A stretch of DNA of 35,018 nucleotides from a virus. Below are positions 15,268 through 23,010 of this stretch, one piece after another. Within the stretch, counting starts at the first letter, position 1; each line of letters starts with the position of its first letter. The position numbers were made by a program, and so were the translations under genes. The notes under the pieces were generated by a model. It did not search any database. It was not told the DNA's origin and saw nothing but the letters and a program-made list of their open reading frames with translations. Location: positions 1-35,018 of IMG/VR virus record IMGVR_UViG_3300014502_000541. One strand, given 5' to 3'.

Positions 15268-15370
15268 TTTCCGCCTTTGTATTCGCAGACGTTTTGATTG
15301 TGTAATTACCATACTCGCACATATAGACTATTTGCCCGCACTCCTCGCACCAATATGGGTCTACACTCAT
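15257..15370 (-). CDS. 37-aa Cys-pair micro-protein
   Basis: The ATG overlaps the polymerase stop (ATGA) and the end overlaps the primase start by 11 bases. The product begins MSVDPYWCEECGQIVYMCEY, a CxxC plus a further Cys like a minimal zinc knuckle, then a polar tail. SD is weak; coupling to the polymerase is likely. No family recognised. Confidence 0.5.
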   Translation of the reverse strand: MSVDPYWCEECGQIVYMCEYGNYTIKTSANTKAENAE

Positions 15371-17256
15371 TCCGACTCCTTCGAATTCGCCCACCTGTCC
15401 ACTGCTATTTTCATCGTCACTGGCAGCGGAACTGGCAGTCCAATCCTTTTCGAGTCCATCTGCATTATCCTAACAATGTCTTTTTGCAACCTCTCACTGT
15501 GCTCACTCAGCGGTACCTCTATTGGGATTTCATCGTGTATCGTGAGCACGGTCCGCGACCGCATCTTCTCGTCCCTGAACTTCTTTCCAAGACGTATCAT
15601 TGCCCTCTTTATTATCTCCGCACATGTCCCCTGGACAAGATAATTCACACCTTTGTACGCGAAATTCCTGTCTATATAGTACTGTCTGCCGAATAGGTTT
15701 TCTATATATCCATGTTGTTCTATCTTCAATGACACCTGCTCTATGAATGCGTTTATCCCCGGCAATTTGTAGTCGAACTCGTCTATAGCCGCCTGCGCCT
15801 CGTACCTCGGGCAGTCCATCAACTCCGATGCCGCGAGACTCGTCCCACCGTACTGCTTCAGGAACATCATGGTCTTGCCCTTCTTGCGGTATGCCTTTTG
15901 GTTCTTGGAATAATCAGGCCTATCTCCCCATACCCACTCTGCGACTACGCCGTGTATATCTTTCCCAGAAATAAGGGCATCCATGAGCACCTTGTACTTC
16001 GCCGCGAGGGCGAATATCCAGACTTCCATCTGGCTAAAGTCCGGTAAGTACCACACACAACCAGGCCTCGGGCCTATCGCCTCCCTCGGTTTCAACCCTA
16101 TGTCGGCCTTTCTCTTCACACTGCCCTCAGCAGCCGCCTGCTGTAGGTTCGGGTCCGAGCAACTGAGCCTCGCGGTCCTCGTACCGAGCTGGTGGAAGTT
16201 CGGGTGGAGCACCCATATCCCGTTCTCAAGGCACATGAACCTCTCGTACGCGTTTATGAATTTTACAATCATGCTGTTCCCGGCCTTGTACTCAAGTATC
16301 GCTTTAGCGAGAACATCCTTCTTAGACATGCGCAGGAGTTCCGAATTGTCTATGCTCGGCTGGCCGGACGCCGTCCTCGACCTTGTCTTGTGGCCGCGCT
16401 TAACGCAAAACAGGTTGACCATCTGCTTTGGGCTGTTGAAGTTCAAATTTTTCCCGCCATTTTCCTCAGCCATCTTTTTCCACTTATTGGCATAGTTCTG
16501 GTAAAAAAGTCTCAGCCTGGCCAGGTCCTTAGGGAATACTCTCACTCCCCTACTCTCTATGCGGTAAACCTCTCTGGAAAGAGAAATCTCCATCTTGTAC
16601 GTGTCGAGGGACTTTTCCTCCTTTTCCAGTTCCTTGCGCAGGCCCATGTAAAGGAGGATTGTCCTCTCCGCATCGAGCAGGGCGTACTTCCGGCACAAGT
16701 CCCAGTTGCCGAGCCACATGTCCGACTTGACGTGTTCCGTGCCGTGCGTCTCTTTGTTCGATATCGCCCACCCCCTCTTCCTGCCCTCCCTCCTCGCGGA
16801 CTGGACGGACTTCATAAGCGCTTCCAGGTCCTCCTCACCTATGCCAAGATACAATTTTCCAAGAGGCTTCAGTTTGTAGTTGGGGAGAGACCCGCCGGTC
16901 AGGACGTGCGCCATGAGCATGGTGTCGTGTATGTTCTTCCAGTTGAAACGCATCCCTGACAGGCGGGTCATCCTTATGTCGAACATCAGATTGTGCCCTA
17001 CCTTCACGACCTCGGGGTCCCCCATTAGCTCGTCTATGGCCTTTGCCTCGCGCCGGTCGACAATCACTTTGCGCGTCTTCGGGTCCACCTCCCACCTTAT
17101 GTACGCGCAGTTTTCGTATGCGTCGTAGAGTGAAAAAGCGAACGGGCGCGCCGGCTCCATGCCATAGCGTTTATATACTTGGCTATTCCATGGATTGAGC
17201 CCGGTGGTCTCGGTGTCGTAGCCTATGAGGTTTCCCTTCAGTCGTGAAAGAGGCAT
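15367..17256 (-). CDS. polA: Family A DNA polymerase with 3'-5' exonuclease
   Basis: A 629-aa replicative polymerase preceded by AAGGAGTGCC. Exonuclease: Asp14/Glu16 (YDTETTG), Asp93 in GHNLMFDIRM and YALLDAERT near 196, so proofreading should be active. Polymerase: motif A DFSQMEVW with Asp406; O-helix with Arg457, Lys461, Phe465 and Tyr469 (KTMMFLKQYGG); motif C HDE at 574-576. Phe at the position of E. coli Phe762 predicts normal discrimination against dideoxynucleotides. There is no 5'-3' exonuclease domain. It sits between ssDNA-binding protein and primase genes. Confidence 0.92.
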   Translation of the reverse strand: MPLSRLKGNLIGYDTETTGLNPWNSQVYKRYGMEPARPFAFSLYDAYENCAYIRWEVDPKTRKVIVDRREAKAIDELMGDPEVVKVGHNLMFDIRMTRLSGMRFNWKNIHDTMLMAHVLTGGSLPNYKLKPLGKLYLGIGEEDLEALMKSVQSARREGRKRGWAISNKETHGTEHVKSDMWLGNWDLCRKYALLDAERTILLYMGLRKELEKEEKSLDTYKMEISLSREVYRIESRGVRVFPKDLARLRLFYQNYANKWKKMAEENGGKNLNFNSPKQMVNLFCVKRGHKTRSRTASGQPSIDNSELLRMSKKDVLAKAILEYKAGNSMIVKFINAYERFMCLENGIWVLHPNFHQLGTRTARLSCSDPNLQQAAAEGSVKRKADIGLKPREAIGPRPGCVWYLPDFSQMEVWIFALAAKYKVLMDALISGKDIHGVVAEWVWGDRPDYSKNQKAYRKKGKTMMFLKQYGGTSLAASELMDCPRYEAQAAIDEFDYKLPGINAFIEQVSLKIEQHGYIENLFGRQYYIDRNFAYKGVNYLVQGTCAEIIKRAMIRLGKKFRDEKMRSRTVLTIHDEIPIEVPLSEHSERLQKDIVRIMQMDSKRIGLPVPLPVTMKIAVDRWANSKESE

Positions 17257-17264
17257 GGCACTCC

Positions 17265-18074
17265 TTATTTTTTGTGGACTTTGGCCTTCGGCGATTTCTG
17301 CTTCTCGACAAGTTCCAGGTCCTCGAGCTTCACCGTATAGACCTTCTCGTCCTCGTCCTCGACCTTGACGGACTCGTCGGCCTCGAGTATCTTGATGATT
17401 TTCCCCTGGCGGTTCTTGCCGGACTTCGACACGAACTTGACCTCCATTCCTACCTCGACCGCGACCTCGTCGTCCTTGTCCGCGTCGTCGTCGCCATCGG
17501 CATCGTCGTCCGCGTCCGAATCATCGGCATCATTGTCGTCCGCGTCGTCATCCGCGTCCTTGCCCTTTTTCCCTTTTTTTTCTTTGTCGTCGTCGTCTCC
17601 ATCATCGCCATCCCCGCCGTCGTCCTCGTCCGCGAACTTTCCCGCGTCAATCTCCGACGTGACCTTGTCAATGTATACGAAACTCCCCGAATCCTTGGTC
17701 CTGACCGATATAACGAGTTCAGGTTTGGCCTCGTTGAGTATCTCGACTATCTCTTCCAGGTCCTTGCCATTCTCCGGGGCCCCTATGCCGAAGCGCCTCA
17801 AATCGCGCGCCAGCCACACCTGGTCGTCCTCCGTCTCCACGGCCTGGTACTTCCTCGCCGTCTCGCCCTTGGCCTCGCCCGCGGTCACCTTGAACGCGAA
17901 CCCGACCTGGAGTCTGCCGCTGCTCTGCGCCTCGCCGAGCGTGCACTCCGAGAGGACGGCTTTGTACTTGCCGTCCGGCAGTTCGACCCCGAACCCGCCC
18001 TCCTCCTCGGCCCTCTGCTTGGCGGTCTTGAACGTCTTCTCGAACTTCTGGAGCTTCTTCGCAAAACTGCCCAT
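17265..18074 (-). CDS. DUF669-like ssDNA-binding protein with Asp-rich linker
   Basis: A 269-aa protein with SD AGGAGGAACACC. Residues ~28-150 match the DUF669 pattern (VELPDGKYKAVLSECTLGEA, LQVGFAFKVTAGEAKG, WLARDLRRFGI), a phage ssDNA-binding family. Residues ~150-200 are almost only Asp, Gly, Ala and Lys, coded by a low-complexity GAC/GCG tract. The last ~65 residues (VEVGMEVKFVSKSGKNRQGK) look like a KOW/SH3-like barrel. The acidic tract may mimic DNA or recruit partners, as acidic SSB tails do. The next gene is the polymerase, nine bases away. Confidence 0.65.
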   Translation of the reverse strand: MGSFAKKLQKFEKTFKTAKQRAEEEGGFGVELPDGKYKAVLSECTLGEAQSSGRLQVGFAFKVTAGEAKGETARKYQAVETEDDQVWLARDLRRFGIGAPENGKDLEEIVEILNEAKPELVISVRTKDSGSFVYIDKVTSEIDAGKFADEDDGGDGDDGDDDDKEKKGKKGKDADDDADDNDADDSDADDDADGDDDADKDDEVAVEVGMEVKFVSKSGKNRQGKIIKILEADESVKVEDEDEKVYTVKLEDLELVEKQKSPKAKVHKK

Positions 18075-18109
18075 GGTGTTCCTCCTCTTCCTTGTGAAAC
18101 TATGCCTCC

Positions 18110-18946
18110 CTACCTCAGCACCAACTTTTTTCCGGAACCCTTTCCGGAATCAACTTGCACCGAGTTGTTGAAGGCGTTAATAAAATTTCTATACCCTTCT
18201 TGTGGCGAGCGCCCCATTGGTATCGACTCAATCGGTTCCCCATTCGGGTACTTGAACCTGCCGTCAACCCTGTGTCCCGCGTCAACCTCACTGCTCCCAC
18301 CTATGATGAGCGTCCTCCTCTTCCCGTCATAGTCGTAGTTCACCCAGATGTCTATTATCCCCTCTAAGGTGTCTCTCGCCTGGCCCGGCATGGACGATAC
18401 TACTTTGCTAAATGTCTCGGACGAACGCGTTTTGAATTCCTCGTCCTTTGAGTGCGAAATAAATATGGCACCCTTCCCAGAATGAAGGAGCTTCCGTATA
18501 ACCCCCGTGAACTCCTTCCTCACTGCATTCCACCCTTTACCGTACGTCTCGTCTGATGGATGGTCTATCGCCAACCTCTCGCACGTGAAAGTCATGCAGT
18601 ACTCGTAAGCGAAGTCTGCCGTGTCTATCACCACGAGTCGCGTCGCCTTGTCCTTGATGGCCAGGTCGATGTACCCCTCGAACTCTGCCCATGTCTGCAC
18701 GGCGACCTGTCGGATACTAAGGGCCTTACCACCTGGCTCACACATGAGGAACAACGCTCCCGGAAACTGCGCCGCAAGAGTAGTTTTCCCTATTTTCTTC
18801 TTACCATATAGCAAGATGGAATAGTCCTTTATGTCGTCCGACGGCACGGACTTTTCCTGGGGAAGAGACAGTTTAAACTCCTCGCTCCTCGCCTTCACAA
18901 CACCCACCCTTCCCTTCATGTTCCGTCTTAAAAGTTTTACAGCCAT
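18110..18946 (-). CDS. Sak4-like RecA-fold ATPase
   Basis: A 278-aa protein; ATG at 18946 is placed eight bases after AGGAGG (a GTG nine bases earlier is not needed). Walker A is YGKKKIGKTT (residues ~47-56) and Walker B LVVIDTAD (~104-111). LLHSGKGAIFISHSKDEEF is the sensor region. This is the pattern of Sak4-type annealing/recombination ATPases, which are typically encoded near ssDNA-binding proteins and nucleases, as here. It probably loads on ssDNA and acts with the neighbouring ssDNA-binding protein. Confidence 0.75.
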   Translation of the reverse strand: MAVKLLRRNMKGRVGVVKARSEEFKLSLPQEKSVPSDDIKDYSILLYGKKKIGKTTLAAQFPGALFLMCEPGGKALSIRQVAVQTWAEFEGYIDLAIKDKATRLVVIDTADFAYEYCMTFTCERLAIDHPSDETYGKGWNAVRKEFTGVIRKLLHSGKGAIFISHSKDEEFKTRSSETFSKVVSSMPGQARDTLEGIIDIWVNYDYDGKRRTLIIGGSSEVDAGHRVDGRFKYPNGEPIESIPMGRSPQEGYRNFINAFNNSVQVDSGKGSGKKLVLR

Positions 18947-18959
18947 ATTGTTCACCTCC

Positions 18960-19937
18960 TCAATAGTCCGACAATTCCTTGAATACCACGTTTCTTTTCA
19001 CCAGATTGCTGTAGTCCCCTCTCGCGCACGCTCCTATGTACTCGCACCTGCCATATTTTCCTATACAGTTGGTCGGATTCCTATAATGCGGAATGTCCCC
19101 GCAATGCCAATTGTAGAAATCCTGGAGTAGACCGGTAAAATCCTTTTCGAACGCGTCCATGTCGGCCTTGGTATTGGCTACCTCGAGCCGGATGAAATAG
19201 AACTCTGGACGGTCGTCCATGTCCTGCGCCACGCGTTTCGCAAATTTTGGGATTGGTTCGTTAACCTTTATCTTGAGGGATGTTTTGCGGATGATGTTAT
19301 AGAGGACGCCTGCGGGGATTTTATGGAGTTTTAACCTTTCAGCCCACAGGTATATCCTCACCTGCAGGTCGAGGGACAATGTGTCTATTAAGTCTCCCTC
19401 GTTAACCATTGACTTCGTCTTCGTCTCGAATATCCACGGCTCAGGGCCGCGGACGAACCTCCCGTCCTTCTTGCCCCTTACCTTTATAGAAACAAGGTGG
19501 TCTACCTCGGCCTTTGCCTCGAACTGTTCCTCAAGGCCCTTCCAGTTCATCTTTTTGAAGTCTTTGCCCCAGAAGTCGAAGTACCTCGGCAGGGTCTTTT
19601 CCAGGAGCGCAAGAGAAATTTCGAGCTGGAGAAGCGTGCGCACATCTGATTTTGGATTCTCTTTCAGCCATTCCACTTGCGTCCGTTTTGAATATTCCCT
19701 TGACTGCTGTTCCGTCGGTGGGTCCTTTAGTTTACCACTCATCAAATCGGTATAGGCGTATTCAAGCATGCCATGCCCAAGTGAACCGTATGTGAACGCG
19801 TCCGACGTGTACCGTGAGTTCCACCCCTTCAGGTACAACCTGGCCTTCTCCCTGCAGGCGAGGAACATCGCGAGGAGACTCTGCGTAACGCCGTCCTTGC
19901 CTATGTCGTAAAATGCTTTTTTCTTCCGTATCACCAT
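18960..19937 (-). CDS. PD-(D/E)XK nuclease with Fe-S cluster (Cas4/RecB-like)
   Basis: A 325-aa protein; the ATG at 19937 lies six bases after GGAGG and next to the upstream stop. Nuclease residues are His55 (GSLGHGMLE), Asp158 (GKKDGRF) and Glu171-Thr-Lys173 (PWIFETKTK). One N-terminal Cys28 (FLACREKAR) and three C-terminal ones (Cys291, 298, 304; C-x6-C-x5-C) match the 4Fe-4S arrangement of Cas4, AddB and related exonucleases. It lies between the Sak4-like ATPase and ERCC4 nuclease genes, suggesting end resection for recombination. No CRISPR locus is present in the window. Confidence 0.75.
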   Translation of the reverse strand: MVIRKKKAFYDIGKDGVTQSLLAMFLACREKARLYLKGWNSRYTSDAFTYGSLGHGMLEYAYTDLMSGKLKDPPTEQQSREYSKRTQVEWLKENPKSDVRTLLQLEISLALLEKTLPRYFDFWGKDFKKMNWKGLEEQFEAKAEVDHLVSIKVRGKKDGRFVRGPEPWIFETKTKSMVNEGDLIDTLSLDLQVRIYLWAERLKLHKIPAGVLYNIIRKTSLKIKVNEPIPKFAKRVAQDMDDRPEFYFIRLEVANTKADMDAFEKDFTGLLQDFYNWHCGDIPHYRNPTNCIGKYGRCEYIGACARGDYSNLVKRNVVFKELSDY

Positions 19938-20392
19938 CATCTTCCTCCCGAATTTTTCAACTTCCACTCCGCGTAGTAGTGCTGGACTATATACTCCGAC
20001 GTCTCCCGCCTGTCCTGGAGGAAAACAAAGTCCACCCCATACTTCACCTTCAGCGTGAACAGGGTCTTGACGATGCTCAGCCCCTGCGCCTTGCTGTAGC
20101 GGACTCCCTCGAGGACCCTCGTCATTCCACCCTCGATGATTATGACTATCCTCCTTTTGGAGGCCTGGGCCCTAATAATCTCCCTTTTGAATCTCGCATA
20201 CCCTGACGTCAGGCTGCCGAACAAGTCATGCAGGGATTTCCTCTCGAAGAACGTGCTTGACATGTTGCCGTCCATGAACCTGAAACCATAGTCCCCGCAA
20301 TCGAGATTCCTCACCTTGACACGTATGTCAAGCTTATGGAACGCGAGCGGCTTCTGCTCCCTTGTATCCTGGACGAGAATGTGCTTCCTCAT
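19937..20392 (-). CDS. ERCC4-type nuclease
   Basis: A 151-aa protein made of one ERCC4 (XPF/Mus81-like) nuclease domain: DTREQKPLAF near the start, LDCGDYGF near residue 32, then FFERKSLHDLFGSL (the ERKxxxD motif), RFKREIIRAQ and RIVIIIEGG. Such nucleases cut branched DNA such as flaps and forks. No helix-hairpin-helix domain is attached, so targeting must come from another protein. It overlaps the Fe-S nuclease gene by one base triplet. SD GGAGAGGG precedes the ATG. Confidence 0.8.
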   Translation of the reverse strand: MRKHILVQDTREQKPLAFHKLDIRVKVRNLDCGDYGFRFMDGNMSSTFFERKSLHDLFGSLTSGYARFKREIIRAQASKRRIVIIIEGGMTRVLEGVRYSKAQGLSIVKTLFTLKVKYGVDFVFLQDRRETSEYIVQHYYAEWKLKNSGGR

Positions 20393-20868
20393 TTAACCCT
20401 CTCCGCCTTTACCATCGGCATGCCACTTTGCCCCTTGAGTTTTCCCTGATTGTACATGCACCTGTAGGACGAGATGTTCCTGTGCGTCGGCTTCACGCCA
20501 GTGATTGAAAACAATCTGTCCGCTATCTGCTCGTCCTTCAGCGGGTCCTTCTTCAACCCGTCGAATATCCCTATGTAAACAGCCGCCGCGTTGCTCGTCC
20601 GATGCTTCGTACTCTCCGGTTCCGGCGTATGCCGTTTCGGTTTTCTTGACTCCTCCTTCACTTGCTCGGCCCTATAGACCTCATTCCTCTTGACCCTCTC
20701 GTCGTGGACTTCGCAACGGCGCTTGAGCGTGTCTAAGTAGTACGATGGAATCATGCATGCACAGTTTTTTGGATTCGGGACCTCTTTAACACAGTACCCG
20801 AAGAACATGCACCCGTTGTCCTTGAATCTTATTTCCTCTGTCTCTTTTCTTATAATAAATTTTGCCAT
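20389..20868 (-). CDS. Cys-cluster protein with helical C-terminal domain
   Basis: A 159-aa protein with SD GGAGGTGACCT. The N-terminal third has six Cys (GCMFFGYCVKE, CACMIPSYY, RRCEVHD), which could bind zinc. A basic, Pro-rich linker follows (KPKRHTPEPESTKHR). The C-terminal ~60 residues (DPLKDEQIADRLFSITGVKP, ISSYRCMYNQGKL) look like a helix-turn-helix-type domain. DNA binding is likely but unproven. It overlaps the ERCC4 nuclease start. Confidence 0.55.
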   Translation of the reverse strand: MAKFIIRKETEEIRFKDNGCMFFGYCVKEVPNPKNCACMIPSYYLDTLKRRCEVHDERVKRNEVYRAEQVKEESRKPKRHTPEPESTKHRTSNAAAVYIGIFDGLKKDPLKDEQIADRLFSITGVKPTHRNISSYRCMYNQGKLKGQSGMPMVKAERVK

Positions 20869-20908
20869 AGGTCACCTCCGCCTTGCCCACTCTTTAAGCT
20901 CGGACTTC

Positions 20909-20939
20909 AACTAAATTTTAAATATAATTTAGTTTTTTT
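20909..20939 (+). terminator. A/T hairpin with T tract on the + strand
   Basis: AACTAAATT (20909-20917) and AATTTAGTT (20926-20934) are perfect complements, followed by TTTTT. On the + strand this reads as a weak intrinsic terminator, against the direction of all nearby genes. It lies in the gap between the deaminase gene and the Cys-cluster gene. A promoter for the leftward genes may share the gap (TATAAT on the - strand at 20948-20953), but no good -35 is seen. Confidence 0.35.
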
Positions 20940-20961
20940 CTTCCTTATTATATTGTTAATT

Positions 20962-21378
20962 TTACCACCGTACTACTGGTATTTTGGCGATTCTAAGGAC
21001 TTCAAGTCCACCATCACTGTTCGTCTCCTTCACATACATGGCTCTCACACCGACCTGGACCAAAAGTCTCGCGCAAGTAATACATGGAAGGTATGAGCAA
21101 TATACCATCGACCCCTTCAATACCACTCCCCGTTTTGCTGCTTGCGCTATTGCATTCTGTTCTGCATGTATGTTCCTCGTGCATGGATTCCCGCATGTAC
21201 ATTTGTCAACCCCCATATGCCAATCACAGTGCGGGAACTTTGTCGGTGGACCATTCAGACCTGTTACAAGAATCTCATAATCCGTGTTGACGAACACGCA
21301 CCCGACCTTCCGCTTCGCGCAGTCGGACTTTTCCGCCACGACTTCGCAGATTCTGCATATGTAAGTATGCTTATCCAT
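20962..21378 (-). CDS. dCMP deaminase
   Basis: A 138-aa zinc deaminase: HAEQNAI (His71, catalytic Glu73) and PCITC (Cys99, Cys102) form the catalytic site. An extra Cys/His group (PHCDWHMGVDKCTCGNPC) matches the second zinc of phage and ComEB-type deaminases. It converts dCMP to dUMP, the substrate for thymidylate synthesis, and the next upstream gene is ThyX-like. SD GGGAGG lies 12 bases before the ATG. Confidence 0.88.
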   Translation of the reverse strand: MDKHTYICRICEVVAEKSDCAKRKVGCVFVNTDYEILVTGLNGPPTKFPHCDWHMGVDKCTCGNPCTRNIHAEQNAIAQAAKRGVVLKGSMVYCSYLPCITCARLLVQVGVRAMYVKETNSDGGLEVLRIAKIPVVRW

Positions 21379-21978
21379 TTATTTCGTTGCCTCCCAGAGT
21401 TCGGAGAGTAACGGACAATCCACCATGAACGCGTCGCAGAAGCAGCGCCACTCGTCCTTGAGCCTCTCGTTATACCGCGAGCTGAGTATGTTCAGCAGGA
21501 CCTCGTAGTTCAGGTCGACCGCCCTCTCCTGGAGGTAAGACATGGGAAGTATGTCTATTATCTCCCTCCACACGCCTTCGTCCTTCGTCCTCTGGTACTC
21601 GACTACCCGGAGGTTTATTTCTTCCAAGGTATTTTGGAATACCGGACCCCATGTCTTGACGTGGAAATCCTCCTTTGTCAGGAGCCTACTCCCCATCTTG
21701 TGCATCCTGCTCCTCGAGTTGGCGACCGTTCCGACCTTGTAAGTGTCATACTGAATCCACCAGCCAATCGGCGCGTTGATGAGCGCCTGGACGTGCACCA
21801 TCCGGAGCGCCTTCCTATGGTCCCTTCCCGCCTTCGTGAGCGCGAGTAAGAGGACCTTGTCTTTTTCTCCAGGGGAGTCCGGGGTAGAGTCGCTCAGGTG
21901 TTCCGAGTTTTTCGGCAACCTCATGCCTATCATGGCATGCAGCCAACCCATCGTTTTTATTGAGTGCACCCTCATCAT
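21379..21978 (-). CDS. ThyX-like protein (flavin thymidylate synthase family, divergent)
   Basis: A 199-aa protein. The stretch LRMVHVQALINAPIGWWIQY, DTYKVGTVANSRSRMHKMGS and the C-terminal NYEVLLNILSSRYNERLKDE resemble flavin-dependent thymidylate synthase-like phage proteins. The catalytic RHRxxS motif is not intact (DTYKVG in its place), so activity as a true ThyX is doubtful. The adjacent dCMP deaminase supports a role in nucleotide pools. Its start overlaps the previous stop (ATGATG). Family membership is tentative. Confidence 0.45.
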   Translation of the reverse strand: MMRVHSIKTMGWLHAMIGMRLPKNSEHLSDSTPDSPGEKDKVLLLALTKAGRDHRKALRMVHVQALINAPIGWWIQYDTYKVGTVANSRSRMHKMGSRLLTKEDFHVKTWGPVFQNTLEEINLRVVEYQRTKDEGVWREIIDILPMSYLQERAVDLNYEVLLNILSSRYNERLKDEWRCFCDAFMVDCPLLSELWEATK

Positions 21979-22277
21979 AATTTTTTATTGGCCTCCTCAT
22001 CCCTAAGTTCAAAGTACTTTAAAAAAAGCAAATCGCATATGGCGTGGTCGAGGTGGCTCTGTCCGGATTCCTTGTCAAACTTTTCCCCGGATTGGTGCGC
22101 CTCTATGTGCCTCTCGAGCGCGTCCATATACCGGATTTTAGGATTATTAAGCTTCTGCCAATTAAATTCCCCGTACAGCGCCTTGCCGAACATCAGTACC
22201 CTGACGGTGCCTTTCAGCAACCGCCTGGGTAATAGATGCCACTCGAGTTTTCCTTTGTCGTTCTTCCTGCCGGTCAC
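21975..22277 (-). CDS. DUF5664-like protein (dATP/dGTP diphosphohydrolase N-terminal type)
   Basis: A 100-aa protein with GTG start overlapping the previous TGA. KNDKGKLEWHLLPRRLLKGT, FGKALYGEFNWQKL, RYMDALERHIEAH and SGQSHLDHAICDLLFL are the recognisable pattern of DUF5664 proteins, annotated in phages as dATP/dGTP diphosphohydrolase N-terminal domain. The His/Asp/Glu residues in the helices could bind metal. It is part of the nucleotide cluster. Enzymatic activity has not been deduced from the sequence. Confidence 0.65.
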   Translation of the reverse strand: MTGRKNDKGKLEWHLLPRRLLKGTVRVLMFGKALYGEFNWQKLNNPKIRYMDALERHIEAHQSGEKFDKESGQSHLDHAICDLLFLKYFELRDEEANKKL

Positions 22278-22585
22278 TTTTTTCTTGCCTCGTACCGGTA
22301 GACCTCTTCTTTCCCCTTCTTGCTGACAATGACCTTGAACGGCTTTTCCTTCCTGTCGAGATACGCCTGGTTGACGTACATCTTTGCCGAATTCTCCGCG
22401 TACCCCACCTTCGAGATTATTTCGGCGAGCGTAAACGATTCCTTCCCTGACAGCAATTTAATGAGAATGCTTTCCTTTGATACCGGTTTTTCCGCAGGTT
22501 TTTCCGCGGCCTTTTTCGCAGACCCTGCGACGGTCTTCTTTTCCTTTGCCTGTCCCGCCTTTATCGTCAATTTTTTTCCCACCAT
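22274..22585 (-). CDS. Lys/Ala-rich protein with winged-helix-like domain
   Basis: A 103-aa protein with SD AAAGGAGG nine bases before ATG. Residues 1-38 are a Lys/Ala-rich tail (AGQAKEKKTVAGSAKKAAEK), histone-H1-like. Residues 40-100 (ESFTLAEIISKVGYAENSAK then VYRYEARKK) look like a small winged helix. DNA binding is likely. The first 128 bases overlap the end of the dUTPase-like gene in another frame. Confidence 0.6.
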   Translation of the reverse strand: MVGKKLTIKAGQAKEKKTVAGSAKKAAEKPAEKPVSKESILIKLLSGKESFTLAEIISKVGYAENSAKMYVNQAYLDRKEKPFKVIVSKKGKEEVYRYEARKK

Positions 22586-23006
22586 AATCCGGTTCCTCCT
22601 TTTGCCTTCTGTGGTTCTCTGCTACCTTCGCCCTGTGGTACGTGTACACGTCTTGCGCGTCCATCCCCCAAAGCATCATCATATTCAGGAGAAAGCACAG
22701 GAGGTCGATGAACTCGTACTTCAACTCTGTCACATCCACCTCCTGACACTTTTTCCAGTGCTTGAAGTTAACATGGCCAAGGACCTCGGACAGCTCGTCG
22801 AGCATATAAAGAACGTGCTCGCGAGTCCATTTTTCCCGTTCCTTCAACGTGAGCCGCCCGAACGTTATGAACTTGCCGGAAAATTCCGCCTGTCTGGACA
22901 TGATACTTTCCAGCATATCACTATCCAAGCATATTCTGCGAAGCCATTTCGCGGCCATCTTGGACCTCAATTCCTCAACCTTGGCCATGCTCTTCTTGTC
23001 GCTCAT
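22458..23006 (-). CDS. dUTPase / MazG-like NTP pyrophosphatase
   Basis: A 182-aa frame. Residues ~25-130 fit the all-alpha pyrophosphatase fold of dimeric dUTPases: LYMLDELSEVLGHVNFKHWK, ELKYEFIDLLCFLLNMMMLW, GMDAQDVYTYHRAKVAENHR, with the metal-binding Glu/Asp sets (DELSE, EFIDL). It would hydrolyse dUTP or a related nucleotide, in line with the neighbouring dCMP deaminase. The last ~45 residues overlap the next gene and are Gly/Lys/Arg-rich, so the tail is probably non-functional read-through. SD is weak (AAAGGGAT). Confidence 0.65.
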   Translation of the reverse strand: MSDKKSMAKVEELRSKMAAKWLRRICLDSDMLESIMSRQAEFSGKFITFGRLTLKEREKWTREHVLYMLDELSEVLGHVNFKHWKKCQEVDVTELKYEFIDLLCFLLNMMMLWGMDAQDVYTYHRAKVAENHRRQKEEPDYGGKKIDDKGGTGKGKEDRRRVCEKGRGKTCGKTGIKGKHSH

Positions 23007-23010
23007 GGGA

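Noticed and set aside
17450-17700. Repetitive GTCGTC/CATCGTC tract looking like a repeat array
   Set aside because: It is the low-complexity coding of the Asp-rich linker; spacing is codon-based and no conserved repeat-spacer order exists, so no CRISPR array.
18123-18150. Two TTTCCGGAA palindromes close together
   Set aside because: They code the repeated Ser-Gly-Lys-type residues at the end of the Sak4-like protein, and a duplicated 9-mer in coding DNA is not enough for an operator.
18960-19937. Cas4 of a CRISPR system
   Set aside because: The nuclease has the Fe-S and PD-(D/E)XK pattern, but there is no Cas1/Cas2, array or other Cas gene; its neighbours are recombination genes.
15367-23006. 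Z-genome (2-aminoadenine) phage hypothesis from family A polymerase, MazG-like and DUF5664 genes
   Set aside because: No PurZ-like adenylosuccinate synthetase and no HD-type dATPase are visible in the window, and the polymerase has no feature that marks DpoZ by eye.
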